Notes: generated from the sequence alone by a model not told the origin. Numbered from the stretch's first letter, positions 18,095 to 27,047 are shown. The stretch is DNA of 54,115 bases from Promethearchaeota archaeon (GCA_004524545.1 SDNX01000005.1:1-54115); one strand, 5' to 3'. Translations and numbers: made by a program.

Positions 18095-19447
18095 CTACTT
18101 GGCTATTTCGGGTTCCTCTACTCTCTTCTTGAGTATGTTCTCGACATCTTGGATGTCTTTACGAATATTTCTGAACATTGGTATCCAAAGGATGAATCCG
18201 GCAATATTTATCACGCTTGCTAATATAAACGCAAGCTGATAACTACCTAACCATAGATACAATAATCCTCCAATCCACGGACCGATACCTGCACCAACCG
18301 CATCAACAAGATTCGCTACACTCAACATCGTTCCTCTATGTTCAGGTAGATTGACATCCATAATTGTACTATACCAATTTGGTCCAATGAACGAATCGAT
18401 GAAAAAGAATAATCCAACCATAATTATCGATATGAGAAACATACTATTACCCAAAACTTCCCCCATTGTAGGAGTTCCAGTAAAATTGAACTGAATTAGT
18501 ACGAATGCAATGAGGAAAGGTACCTCAAAAATCATCGCGAACATGGATATACCAACCCGTGCTCTTTTGTCCTTTTTGAACCATCGGTCTCCAATAATTC
18601 CTCCTACGATAGATCCTACTAAGGAAAATGCTGAAGCAATTAGGAATAAAGTAGATGCAACATCTTTTGGGACCCCTCGCTCTTCAACAAGCCAAGTGAT
18701 CGCCCAAGCTGCAATGATTCCCCCTGGAATATTGTCAATGAAGTTGATGATGAGGAAAAAATTCGATTTTCTTGTATAAATGTATTTCAAATCATTCATC
18801 TTAATTTTGTAGGAGTATTCTAATCCCTCCTGCAATTTCGATTCTAATATCTCTTCTTTTGCACCTCTCTTGGGATTATTTAAGAAAATCACAGAAACCG
18901 CAGCGACTATGTTGATAATTCCAATGAGGATAAAGGGTGTTCTCCAGTTTCCTGCTTCACCATAATTCCCCGAAATAATTGTTCCTAAAGCCCCTCCAAG
19001 AGTGAGTGCAACACCAAAAACTGAAAACACTCTAGAACGAGCAGTTGCTTTAAACATGTCTGTTATTATTGAATACGCAACAGGCACTACCACACCTATC
19101 CCTACTCCCGTTAAAATTTTAAATAACAGTAACTGTTCATAACTCTGTGCATAGCCCACAAAGAGAGAGGAGATAGAGTAGTAAATACTGCCTCCGAACA
19201 ACAACCATTTTCTATTCACTCGATCATTAAGGAAGCCAAAAATTACAGTGCATATAGCAGCCGTTATCATAAATAGAGTAGAGATTAACCCTACTTCGGG
19301 CTCAGTTTTTCCAAATTCCAACATAATTAGATTGTAGTTTGGGGGTAAAAGGGCTCGATCCATGAAATTAAAGACAGAAATAAATAAGATAATGAAAATT
19401 GAAACGATATTCGTGAGTTTTTGATTTTTTCGTAGTGACATACACAC
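18095..19447 (-). CDS. MFS permease (spinster/ACS-like branch)
   Basis: A 450-residue twelve-helix MFS permease. The signature loop is GFLNDRVNRKWLLFGG (about residues 60-75) and the second-half counterpart is GGIIGDRWFKKDKR. The N-terminus FMDRALLPPNYNLIMLEFG matches the helix 1-2 pattern of organic-anion/spinster-like transporters (D-R motif). Substrate unknown. The start may be the first Met or MSLRKN two codons later. It is convergent with the other MFS gene and divergent from the zinc-ribbon/HAD operon across about 80 bp. Confidence 0.85.
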   Translation of the reverse strand: MCMSLRKNQKLTNIVSIFIILFISVFNFMDRALLPPNYNLIMLEFGKTEPEVGLISTLFMITAAICTVIFGFLNDRVNRKWLLFGGSIYYSISSLFVGYAQSYEQLLLFKILTGVGIGVVVPVAYSIITDMFKATARSRVFSVFGVALTLGGALGTIISGNYGEAGNWRTPFILIGIINIVAAVSVIFLNNPKRGAKEEILESKLQEGLEYSYKIKMNDLKYIYTRKSNFFLIINFIDNIPGGIIAAWAITWLVEERGVPKDVASTLFLIASAFSLVGSIVGGIIGDRWFKKDKRARVGISMFAMIFEVPFLIAFVLIQFNFTGTPTMGEVLGNSMFLISIIMVGLFFFIDSFIGPNWYSTIMDVNLPEHRGTMLSVANLVDAVGAGIGPWIGGLLYLWLGSYQLAFILASVINIAGFILWIPMFRNIRKDIQDVENILKKRVEEPEIAK

Positions 19448-19526
19448 AAGTCTCTTTTGGATTAAATAAAGGTTTCAATCTTAGATAAATAGGTGATGTT
19501 ATATTTTTCAAATCCCTACTGCTCAT

Positions 19527-19727
19527 ATGCCTACTTGTCCGGAATGTACAGGTTCTATGGAATATAATCCGAAAATTCGAAAATACGTCTGCCAAGCATG
19601 TGGACTAGCCTTGAATAAAAATGAAATAGAAGATGAATGGGAAAACAGACACTATAGAGAATCGGATGAAGATAAACGGGAGAGAGAAAGACAAGAATAT
19701 AAGGATTGGTACTTTAAAAAGAAATAA
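19527..19727 (+). CDS. Small TFIIB-type zinc-ribbon protein
   Basis: A 66-residue protein with a zinc ribbon at its N-terminus (PTCPECTGS ... YVCQACGLAL, CxxC-x15-CxxC), like the ribbon of archaeal transcription factor B but without cyclin repeats. The rest is a highly charged helix (NRHYRESDEDKRERERQEYKDW). Its stop codon overlaps the start of the HAD gene (TAATG), so the two are co-translated. It may be a nucleic-acid-binding or adaptor protein; function unknown. Confidence 0.75.
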   Translation: MPTCPECTGSMEYNPKIRKYVCQACGLALNKNEIEDEWENRHYRESDEDKRERERQEYKDWYFKKK

Positions 19728-20395
19728 TGAAAAAGTACTCTACCATAATTTTCGACTTAGATGGAACGATAACCGATCCTGTAGAAGGAATTATTAATTC
19801 CGTGCGTCATGCTTTGATGAAATTTGATATCGAAGAACCGGATTCAGAGAAGTTGAAGAGGTTTATAGGTCCACCATTGAATAAATCTTTTGAAAATCAT
19901 TATGGTTTTCCCACTGAGAAAGCTAAACAAGCGGTTGATTTTTATCGGGAATATTATGCTGAAAAAGGAATTTATGAACTTCAAATCTATGCAGGGATAA
20001 TTGAAGTGCTGTCTCTTCTTTCCGCGAAAAAATGTCGACTCTTTGTAGGAACATCTAAACCCACTAATTATGCAAAGAAATTACTCAAACACTTTGAAAT
20101 TGATCATTTTTTTGAAGAAATTGTGGGATCTAATATGGATTTAACTCGAGTCAAAAAGAATGAAATTCTTGAATATATTTTAAACAAACATGAATTGATT
20201 TCCAAAGAAGATGTTTTGATGGTGGGGGATACACAATACGACATTGAAGGAGCTAATTATTGCGGAATTCATTCCTTATATGTTGAGTATGGTTATGGAG
20301 ATTTGCTGGAAGTGATGAGACATAATCCCACTTATTCAATTAAAACAACAAATGAGCTATACTCCTTCTTTGATATCATGCTTGAAGAATGCTAG
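19727..20395 (+). CDS. HAD-superfamily hydrolase, phosphoglycolate-phosphatase-like
   Basis: A 222-residue cytosolic HAD phosphatase. Motif I is FDLDGTITDP (nucleophile Asp about residue 10), motif II is GTSKP near 108, motif III is the Lys in VKKNE, and motif IV is MVGDTQYDIEGA near 165. The cap between motifs I and II is helical (subclass I), as in phosphoglycolate phosphatase and PpaX/Gph-like enzymes. Such enzymes remove phosphate from small metabolites; the substrate is not predictable. It overlaps the zinc-ribbon gene by one base (TAATG). Confidence 0.88.
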   Translation: MKKYSTIIFDLDGTITDPVEGIINSVRHALMKFDIEEPDSEKLKRFIGPPLNKSFENHYGFPTEKAKQAVDFYREYYAEKGIYELQIYAGIIEVLSLLSAKKCRLFVGTSKPTNYAKKLLKHFEIDHFFEEIVGSNMDLTRVKKNEILEYILNKHELISKEDVLMVGDTQYDIEGANYCGIHSLYVEYGYGDLLEVMRHNPTYSIKTTNELYSFFDIMLEEC

Positions 20396-20632
20396 ATTTC
20401 TCCGTACATTTTCCGATTCACCGTCCCAATTATCTTGATTGCCATTTTACGAGACATTATTTTAGACATTAAAAATCCGATAATTTTATTTAATCCATAC
20501 TGAATATGAAAATGCAGGTGTACCATATGTACTATGATCTAACACAATAATTTGTTCAATGTCGAAAAGATAGCAGATGAAAATAAAATTGAAGATGAAA
20601 AAGGCAATAAGAATAATATCAATTATCTTCAT
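20392..20632 (-). pseudogene. Possible remnant of an EBP/emopamil-binding-like membrane gene
   Basis: The minus strand from ATG 20632 reads MKIIDIILIAFFIFNFIFIC followed by YLFDIEQIIVLD, a helix ending in a D-x-E-Q-x-x-V motif, then soon meets a stop. The neighbouring frame continues with HFHIQYGLNKIIGFLMSKIM and ends in NRKMYGEI. Together they resemble the first helix and linker of emopamil-binding-protein-like proteins (helix, (Y/L)xxDxEQ, then a W/YG..F.P.L..R segment). A frameshift and loss of the rest would explain it. It lies behind a DUF1295 gene on the same strand. The family call is from pattern memory only. Confidence 0.3.
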
Positions 20633-20666
20633 CGTTTTCGGTCGGTTTTGATAGGTATATTTTCAC

Positions 20667-21584
20667 TCATAATTTTTTCCTCTTGACGATTCGTGGAATA
20701 AAAGCAGGCGTTTTTGCCATATATTCCTTATATGCTTCTTTTTTCGAGAGTTGATATTTGTCCATAACTGGAATACTATACGTGAGGAAGAGGATTGCTA
20801 TTGCAATTGGACCTATAATTACCCACCAAGATGAATATGTGGTCCCTAAACCGAAGAAATACATTCCGAACCAAAATGTCACTTCTCCAAAGTAATTGGG
20901 GTGCCTAGAGCGACTCCATAATCCTTGGTTCATAATTTGTCCTTTATCTGTACGATTTTTAACAAATCGATGAAGTTGAGCATCTGCAATTCCTTCGATA
21001 AAGACAGCCCCAACAGCGATTATGAATCCAATAATATCAAATACAGTAATCAATGATGAATTTGCCGTTGATAAGGAATAACTCATTGAGAGAGATCCAA
21101 GGAACACCATGATAGTTGGGAAGACTTGGATTCCAAATAGGTTGATAATGAAGAACCATTTTCCTGATTTCTTACGGAAGTTACGATATCTCCAATCCTC
21201 ATAATCCAATCCCGTGAACCAGCGAGTCCAATTCCATGTCAATCTTAAACTCCATAATGCTACAACTCCAAAAATAATCCATAATTTCAGTGGGACTTGA
21301 GATACTGAATTGAAAGACTGCGCTAACCAGAAAAGGGCCAAGAATGGTGGAGCCACTGACCAATACGGGTCATATAAAGACGCATTTTTCCAAATACATG
21401 ACCAAAAATACACATAAAGTGTCGCTACAATATCGATAATTAATAATTCCCATACAGGAGGAATTGAATCAATCCAAACATACAATGCATAACTCAGTAA
21501 TATAGCTGTAATATAAATAATTGAAATTAATCCAAGTCCAAACGATTTAGATTTAATCAAAGACATAGTTAAGTAAAATATCAA
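20667..21584 (-). CDS. DUF1295/steroid-reductase-like membrane protein
   Basis: A 305-residue membrane protein of the DUF1295 family (COG3752), related to the C-terminal part of 3-oxo-5-alpha-steroid 4-dehydrogenases and isoprenylcysteine methyltransferases. The diagnostic segment is GLWSRSRHPNYFGEVTFWFG (about residues 222-241), preceded by an Arg-rich cytosolic loop (LHRFVKNRTDKG) and another marker WTRWFTGLDYEDWRY near 125. About eight helices. The bound cofactor would be NADPH or SAM at the membrane face; the natural substrate is unknown. A short basic C-terminus ends in IVKRKKL. Confidence 0.8.
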   Translation of the reverse strand: MIFYLTMSLIKSKSFGLGLISIIYITAILLSYALYVWIDSIPPVWELLIIDIVATLYVYFWSCIWKNASLYDPYWSVAPPFLALFWLAQSFNSVSQVPLKLWIIFGVVALWSLRLTWNWTRWFTGLDYEDWRYRNFRKKSGKWFFIINLFGIQVFPTIMVFLGSLSMSYSLSTANSSLITVFDIIGFIIAVGAVFIEGIADAQLHRFVKNRTDKGQIMNQGLWSRSRHPNYFGEVTFWFGMYFFGLGTTYSSWWVIIGPIAIAILFLTYSIPVMDKYQLSKKEAYKEYMAKTPAFIPRIVKRKKL

Positions 21585-21655
21585 TTGGATTATTTAAAAA
21601 GGCTCCTTTCAGTCGTTAGTTAAACACATTTAAAGAAAAATAATCTATAGGAAAG

Positions 21656-22031
21656 CTAACTTTCATTGGCATTTTCTATCTTATCAATCAATTCAGGTGA
21701 GGTAAACGATTTATAGCTCTTTTTTTTTCTTTTACCTTTCTTTGTAAATTTATCTACAAAAAAGAAGAGTGGGATACTCCCAAGTATAATATATCCAACT
21801 AAGGGCATAAGAATCACTAATGATCGAGTTTCTGGAGATTCTCCAGTGATCAAACATAACTCTTTCTGCATATTCATTATATCTATGATCTATTTCACAG
21901 ACAATAATGATCCCTTGAACACTTGGCCAAGATGTTGTATCTCTCTGCTTAGTTAAAATTTTAAATACCCCAATCGGGAGAATTGTAAAAATAAGGGCAA
22001 AACAAACACAAACCTTAATCCAAAATTGCAA
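21656..22031 (-). pseudogene. Broken DUF3592-like membrane protein gene
   Basis: Two overlapping minus-strand ORFs look like halves of one gene. The first (from 22031) has a signal-like helix (FWIKVCVCFALIFTILPIGV) then DTTSWPSVQGIIIVCEID, the W-P-x-x-x-G strand typical of DUF3592. Its later part is out of frame. The second (21877 to 21656) supplies the usual second helix, ETRSLVILMPLVGYIILGSI, and a basic tail. The central beta-rich portion is largely missing, so an internal deletion plus a frameshift is likely. Neither half alone would make a normal protein. Confidence 0.5.
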
Positions 22032-22241
22032 TTCATTTTTCTTATATCATTTCTTTAACTTAGTACTTCTGATTTCGACATTATAGAATTAATTTATAAC
22101 TCTTTAGATTGATGGGATTGGGGGGGTTATAGGTCAATTTTTTCTATTATTTGTTGAAAAACTAAGTAATAGGAAGATTTTTGTAGGTATTCAAAGAAGA
22201 ATAATTGTTAACTACTAATTGAACAAAGAGGCGGTTGTACA

Positions 22242-23093
22242 GTGGATTTCAAACCAGAATCAGATGTTGCAGTGAAAGAAAGAAAGGCAGACGATTTTCT
22301 TGAGGTAGCTCGTTCTTTAGCTCTGAATAACCGCGTAGACGAATCCCTTTATTATTATCGAGAAAGTATGAGATTATTTGAAGAACTTGGATTCAAACAT
22401 CGATTAAATAGGCTAATTTGGGAACTCGAAAAAGTTCTAACTGGTGAAATTAAAAACCTAAATTATCTACAATATGAAGCATTCCAAGAATATGACAACG
22501 TACGAAGGGATCTCATTTTAGAAAAACTCCACGATTATGAATCTGGAAAAAATTGGGTTGAAAAACGAGAAGAATTGCTTAATAAAACCTTATCTGAGGC
22601 AAAAAAATATGCAGATGCCGAGAAATATTCAAAAGCTAAACTGTTTTACGGACGAGCTCTGAAATTCCTCAGAGACTTGGGATGGCATAAAGAAATTGAA
22701 ACAATTCAAAACGAAATAAAATTACTCTCTGAAAAAGAGTATGTGCGAGATGAACGGTTACGAATCGAGCAAGAGCTAGCAGAACAAAAGAAGAAAGAAA
22801 GAGAAAAGTATTTTGAAACCGAAAAACAGAAATTTGAGGAAGCTGAACGGCAGAAAGCATACATTCCACCGGAACCTGACCCTCAAGAAGAAGCACTGAA
22901 AAAGAAAGTACAAATTGCCGAAATGAATAAAAAGAAAGCGGAAGACGCAGAAAAGGCAGGAAATTATCGTCTTGCTCTGAACCGCTATGAATATCTGCTC
23001 AATTTGTACATTGAATTAAATTATGACCCTATTCAACGAGAGAGAATAAAGCAAAAAATCGGGGAAATGAAAGACAAAATCATGTTTAAATAA
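22242..23093 (+). CDS. TPR-like/coiled-coil hypothetical protein
   Basis: A 283-residue all-helical cytosolic protein. Residues about 15-50 (DDFLEVARSLALNNRVDESLYYYRES) and 112-150 (AKKYADAEKYSKAKLFYGRALKFLR) and again 235-265 (KAGNYRLALNRYEYLLNLY) each have the tetratricopeptide/MIT-like helix-pair look, with a long Glu/Lys coiled coil (about 160-205) and a proline break (IPPEPDPQEE) between them. Three copies of the A-x3-G/Y-x3-A-L-x3-Y pattern suggest a protein-interaction scaffold. GTG start with GAGGCGG upstream. A T-rich run (ACGTTTTTTTTCG) follows the stop and may terminate transcription. Confidence 0.75.
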   Translation: MDFKPESDVAVKERKADDFLEVARSLALNNRVDESLYYYRESMRLFEELGFKHRLNRLIWELEKVLTGEIKNLNYLQYEAFQEYDNVRRDLILEKLHDYESGKNWVEKREELLNKTLSEAKKYADAEKYSKAKLFYGRALKFLRDLGWHKEIETIQNEIKLLSEKEYVRDERLRIEQELAEQKKKEREKYFETEKQKFEEAERQKAYIPPEPDPQEEALKKKVQIAEMNKKKAEDAEKAGNYRLALNRYEYLLNLYIELNYDPIQRERIKQKIGEMKDKIMFK

Positions 23094-23225
23094 TCTGTTT
23101 ACGTTTTTTTTCGACATTGTGAAATCCTTTGGATGATAGTACATTCTCTCAAAAGAAAGAAAGGGAAAAAAGCAACGAGGGATTTATAAATTTCGAAAAT
23201 GATAATAAAGTGGTGAAACTTACTC

Positions 23226-23564
23226 ATGTCAAATTTTAGTATATTATTGAGTACGACAGATGAAATACCCGGATTTCGTATTACGGAATATAAAGGCTTA
23301 GTTTTTGGAATTACAGTGCGTTCCCGAGGAATGGGTGGGGACTGCGCTGCAGGATGTCAATCTTGTGCAGGAGGAGAGGTGTCTGCGTACACAAGTGTTG
23401 TTTTAGATTCACGAAATGAAGCCTTGAACCGTATGGTGGCTGATGCACAGACTCGTGGTGCTAATGCAATTGTTGGAATTAGGATTGATAATGATCAACT
23501 AGGTCAGGGAGCAAACACGGGCGTAGTTGCAATGGGAACGGCAGTTGTTGTCACAAACATGTGA
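23226..23564 (+). CDS. YbjQ/UPF0145 family protein, first of a pair
   Basis: A 112-residue YbjQ (DUF74) protein. Family members form small ring-like oligomers and are sometimes called heavy-metal-binding, though no function is firmly established. The signature is seen in YKGLVFGITVRSRGMG (about 22-37), SRNEALNRMVADAQTRGANA and the closing GTAVVV. The loop GDCAAGCQSCAGGE carries three Cys, which could bind metal. A TATA-like TTTATAAAT lies about 45 bp upstream. It is followed by a 17-bp spacer and a paralogue. Confidence 0.85.
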   Translation: MSNFSILLSTTDEIPGFRITEYKGLVFGITVRSRGMGGDCAAGCQSCAGGEVSAYTSVVLDSRNEALNRMVADAQTRGANAIVGIRIDNDQLGQGANTGVVAMGTAVVVTNM

Positions 23565-23568
23565 GATA

Positions 23569-23574
23569 GGAGGA
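23569..23574 (+). promoter_or_regulatory. Shine-Dalgarno GGAGGA fixing an unusual CTG start
   Basis: GGAGGA lies 7 bp before CTG 23582. No ATG, GTG or TTG exists in frame between the previous gene and the internal ATG at 23654, and the alignment with the upstream paralogue places the initiator exactly at this CTG. Confidence 0.6.
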
Positions 23575-23581
23575 GATTCAA

Positions 23582-23950
23582 CTGGCGCAACAAAATATAA
23601 TCCTCGCAACAACAAAAAAAATCCCTGGATATAAAATTATAGAATACCGGGGATTGGTGATGGGAGTAACGGTTAGGTCCCGTGGATATTTTGGTGCTTG
23701 GTGCGCATCGTTTCAAACATGTGCAGGCGGCGAGATTTCACAATATACTGCTCAACTTCTCGAAACTCGAAATGAAGCGTTGAACCGTATGGTGGCTGAT
23801 GCATATGCACGTGGTGCCAACGCAATCATCGGTATAAAATTCGATAATGATGAGTTGGGTTCGAAAAAAGCTTCCAGTAATTCAAATATGACGATCGCGA
23901 ATAATGCGACCATTGCTGTTGGTACCGCTGTAATCGTTCAAAAGCTATAA
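23582..23950 (+). CDS. YbjQ/UPF0145 family protein, second copy, apparent CTG start
   Basis: The ORF track begins at ATG 23654, but that would delete the conserved N-terminus. Reading upstream in frame gives (M)AQQNIILATTKKIPGYKI, which aligns residue for residue with MSNFSILLSTTDEIPGFRI of the upstream paralogue, so the true start is most likely CTG 23582, with a strong Shine-Dalgarno 7 bp before it (ATT 23576 is a weaker option). The protein is 122 residues. It shares MVMGVTVRSRGY, TRNEALNRMVADAYARGANA and GTAVIV, but keeps only two of the loop Cys (WCASFQTCAGGE) and has an Asn-rich insert (SSNSNMTIANN) before the last strand. Confidence 0.75.
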   Translation: MAQQNIILATTKKIPGYKIIEYRGLVMGVTVRSRGYFGAWCASFQTCAGGEISQYTAQLLETRNEALNRMVADAYARGANAIIGIKFDNDELGSKKASSNSNMTIANNATIAVGTAVIVQKL

Positions 23951-23993
23951 TTCTTTAATTCTCTTTTTTTTCCTTATCCAGTGGTTTCTACTG

Positions 23994-24659
23994 ATGCGAC
24001 TCAAATTAAAACAACGACTTTTACTATGGAAAAAACGGATTTCGTTATCCTACTGGTATAAACATTCCCATCACCCGTTATGTGAGCGATATGATGATCA
24101 CATTTTCAAAATTCCGTTAAAAAATAAGACTCTATATATATGTCAGGGTTGTTCTCTTACAGCTTTAGGATGGTTAATAGGTGTTCTAATTACAATTTTT
24201 TCTTTTGTCCCCTTCGTTGAGTATGTATGGTATCACTTATTGATTGCTTTGGGGTTTCTTTTGCTACCTATTTTGCTCGTAGAAATATTGAATGTATCGA
24301 ATAGGCAGATTAAACGGTTTATTCGTTTACTTGGTGGTTTGGGACTAGGTTTTTTCGCTACCATCGCAATTGATTTTAAATCTGTTGGATATTTTATCCT
24401 ATCTATCGGGATTGTTATTCCCTCGTATGTTGTATTTCTTATCATACGTAAACAGAAACATAAAAATAAGGATATATGTGAAGGTTGTAGTGAATTAGAA
24501 GAATTACAAAAGGGACAAATTAAATATTGTTCGGGATTAAAAGAGAAAATGATTGCAGAAAAGAAGTACTCTGATTTTGCTTCGGATTTATTGCAGGAAG
24601 ATATTCGAAAAAGTTATTCCCAGAGATATAAACCAGAATCGGATGAAATTAATAAATAA
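23994..24659 (+). CDS. DUF2085-like membrane protein
   Basis: A 221-residue protein with a soluble N-terminus containing a probable metal site (SHHPLCERYDDHIFKI ... LYICQGCSLTALGW, i.e. HxxxC and CxxC), four hydrophobic helices (about 57-155), and a C-terminal soluble part with a second CxxC-like element (DICEGCSEL and YCSG). The H-P-x-C...C-x-x-C-S/G-x3-G pattern leading directly into a helix is characteristic of DUF2085. Function is unknown. It follows the YbjQ pair by 43 bp on the same strand and may share the transcript. Confidence 0.65.
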   Translation: MRLKLKQRLLLWKKRISLSYWYKHSHHPLCERYDDHIFKIPLKNKTLYICQGCSLTALGWLIGVLITIFSFVPFVEYVWYHLLIALGFLLLPILLVEILNVSNRQIKRFIRLLGGLGLGFFATIAIDFKSVGYFILSIGIVIPSYVVFLIIRKQKHKNKDICEGCSELEELQKGQIKYCSGLKEKMIAEKKYSDFASDLLQEDIRKSYSQRYKPESDEINK

Positions 24660-24671
24660 AGTTGAAATTCG

Positions 24672-27047
24672 TTACGATTTTTCTAATATTTTTGCTACAG
24701 TATCCGTTACGGTTTTAAATTTCATTCCCAGCATCATAGATCCCTCAAATTTGAGTTCCTTTGTCATATATGCCGTAGCTGCATTAACCGTTCCTGCAAA
24801 AATACCACTCGCTATAGATGGGTCCATCCAAACGGTTACATTGGGATCATTTACTTTCTTTTCACCCGCAGAAAACTTCCCATTATCGATATGGATGTAG
24901 TAATCTTTGTCATCTCCGACAGATATTTGAAAGAGGACTTTAGTTTTCTTGTTTTTCTTATGAATCTTTGCATCCTCATTACAAATCTGCACTAACATGT
25001 CTAAGTACTCCGGGATGTCATAGTTTGTGAATGAACCTCTCTTCATTTTTATTTTCATCATGGATTTCAGGTCGCGGTCTTCACTTTCTTCAATATCTCC
25101 GAACATTAGGTTTGCACTGGGGAATTCGATGATTTTTCCCAGTTCATATCCCTCTTTAATGGAATCGAGAATATTTCTCGGATAAACCTCTTTACAGTCT
25201 CCAATTTTGTACATATTCTCAATTTTTCCTTGAGCTATTTCTTCTGCGTCTGTAGATGGTTTCGTTGACGTTAAAATGAGTTCGTCAAATACCAATGTCG
25301 ATTTTTGACCGTTTTGAACTAAAGAGAGTGACCCCTCCGTAATATCCTCAAGCTTTGTGTCTACTATGATCTTAATATTCTTATCTTCTTCAATTGTAGG
25401 CAATATTTCTCTGGCAACCAGTGAGTACATATCGGTTCCAAGGCGTTTCTTCTCAGTAATTAACGTCACGTTCTTATTTTGATGAGATAAATATTCAGCA
25501 ACCTCAATACCGATTGTATCTCCCCCGAGCACCACGATCCGATCTGCTACGGGGATTTGCCCCTCAAAAATATCACTATATACACTATAATTGCATTCAC
25601 TAAGTTTTATTTTATCCTCTACGGTCGGAGATATTCCTGTAGCTAACACAAGCGCATCGGGTTTGTATTGTTGAAGAATACGTTCAGAAAATTCCGTGTT
25701 CAAACGAATCTCGATGTTAAGTTCCTCTAAAATATAATTGTAATAGTCAAAGAAATAATTCACCTCTTTTTTCATGGGTGCAGCGCTTGCGTGTCGCAAT
25801 GATCCCCCGATCTTGGCATTTTTTTCGATTAAGATCACTTCATGACCACGGAGTGTTGCTGTACGTGAAAATTCTAATCCAGCAGGACCACTTCCTACGA
25901 CAAGAATTTTCATCTTGTTCTCAGTTGGGATAAGATCGTTATCTGAACCGAGAAGATTGGGATTAACCGCACAAAGAACCTGTTGTTCTGTCATAATTTG
26001 GTTAAGGCACGTATTGCAACCAATACAAGTTCGAATTGAATTTACTTTTCCTTCTTTGATTTTATTGGGAAAATCATGATCTGCAATGACCGCTCTCCCA
26101 ATAGAGAGGAGATCTATCTTTTCATCTTGTAGAATTTTTTCCGCAATTTCAGCAGTATTTATTCTTCCAACAACCGCTACCACGGTTTTATTCAAAGCCT
26201 CTTTGATCTTTTGAGCATTTGAAACAAAATGTCCTTTTGGATAATTCATATACGCGACTACAGGAAATCTAGGACTATCAAACACCCCACCAGTAATGTT
26301 GAGTAAATCGATTCCTGCATCTTCTAGAATCTTAGCAATTTTCACAGTGTCATCTATCTTTAACCCATCAGCGATGTAATCTTCACCATTTAATCGATAA
26401 CCAATAATAAAATCGCTACCACATTTTTTTCTCACCTCTTTTGCTACTTCAACTGCTAATCTGGTTCGATTTTCAAAGGATTGAGGACCGTATTCATCGT
26501 CCCTTTTGTTCGTTCTAAGAGAAAAGAATTGATTAAGCAAGTATCCATGACCTGCATGTATTTCTACTCCGTCAAAGCCTGCTTTTCTTGCTCGTAAACA
26601 TGCTTTTCCATATTCCCTGACCATCTTTTTAATTTCATCCTTAGTTAAAGGTCGTGGGGTTTCACCAGACATCTCAAAAGGAACTGCGGATGGACCAACT
26701 CCTTGTAATCCGATCATAAATGAGGTAGATTGCGCACCAGCATGGTAAATCTGAAGTAAGGTACGTGTTCCATGCTTATTGAGAGCCTTAACAAGCTTCC
26801 TGAATTTTGGGATGCGCTTGTTACTATCAATTCCAAGCATTTTTGAGGTTCCTGCACCTACTGGGTCAAAATAGGCACCTTCTACTATAATTAATCCAAC
26901 TCCCCCCTTTGCTCGTAATTCGTAGTAGTTTATTAAAATATCGGGAAGATCACCTTCAGAGTTACCATATCCCGTATCCATCCCGGGCATTATAATTCGG
27001 TTTTTTAAGACAGTTTTATTGAGTGTAAACGGTTCAAATAGTTTCAT
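24672..27047 (-). CDS. Old-yellow-enzyme/dienoyl-CoA-reductase-type oxidoreductase fused to SCP2 domain
   Basis: From MKLFEPF (27047; the track's 13 upstream residues are unlikely) the protein has 791 residues in three blocks. First, an FMN TIM barrel of the NADH:flavin oxidoreductase family (about 1-340; GVEIHAGHGYLLNQFFS is the family hallmark). Second, a 4Fe-4S motif (CIGCNTCLNQ...C) and an FAD/NAD(P)H domain with ILVVGSGPAGLEF (about 375-640), as in 2,4-dienoyl-CoA reductase and trimethylamine dehydrogenase relatives. Third, an SCP2 sterol/lipid-carrier domain (about 685-790; NDPNVTVWMD and KFEGSMMLGMK). The last is not part of standard family members. It may present a hydrophobic enoyl substrate to the flavin. 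A UroD-like gene lies 90 bp upstream on the same strand. Confidence 0.85.
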   Translation of the reverse strand: MKLFEPFTLNKTVLKNRIIMPGMDTGYGNSEGDLPDILINYYELRAKGGVGLIIVEGAYFDPVGAGTSKMLGIDSNKRIPKFRKLVKALNKHGTRTLLQIYHAGAQSTSFMIGLQGVGPSAVPFEMSGETPRPLTKDEIKKMVREYGKACLRARKAGFDGVEIHAGHGYLLNQFFSLRTNKRDDEYGPQSFENRTRLAVEVAKEVRKKCGSDFIIGYRLNGEDYIADGLKIDDTVKIAKILEDAGIDLLNITGGVFDSPRFPVVAYMNYPKGHFVSNAQKIKEALNKTVVAVVGRINTAEIAEKILQDEKIDLLSIGRAVIADHDFPNKIKEGKVNSIRTCIGCNTCLNQIMTEQQVLCAVNPNLLGSDNDLIPTENKMKILVVGSGPAGLEFSRTATLRGHEVILIEKNAKIGGSLRHASAAPMKKEVNYFFDYYNYILEELNIEIRLNTEFSERILQQYKPDALVLATGISPTVEDKIKLSECNYSVYSDIFEGQIPVADRIVVLGGDTIGIEVAEYLSHQNKNVTLITEKKRLGTDMYSLVAREILPTIEEDKNIKIIVDTKLEDITEGSLSLVQNGQKSTLVFDELILTSTKPSTDAEEIAQGKIENMYKIGDCKEVYPRNILDSIKEGYELGKIIEFPSANLMFGDIEESEDRDLKSMMKIKMKRGSFTNYDIPEYLDMLVQICNEDAKIHKKNKKTKVLFQISVGDDKDYYIHIDNGKFSAGEKKVNDPNVTVWMDPSIASGIFAGTVNAATAYMTKELKFEGSMMLGMKFKTVTDTVAKILEKS

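Noticed and set aside
23654-23950. ATG 23654 as start of the second YbjQ gene
   Set aside because: It would remove the conserved first 24 residues shared with the paralogue, and no Shine-Dalgarno precedes it.
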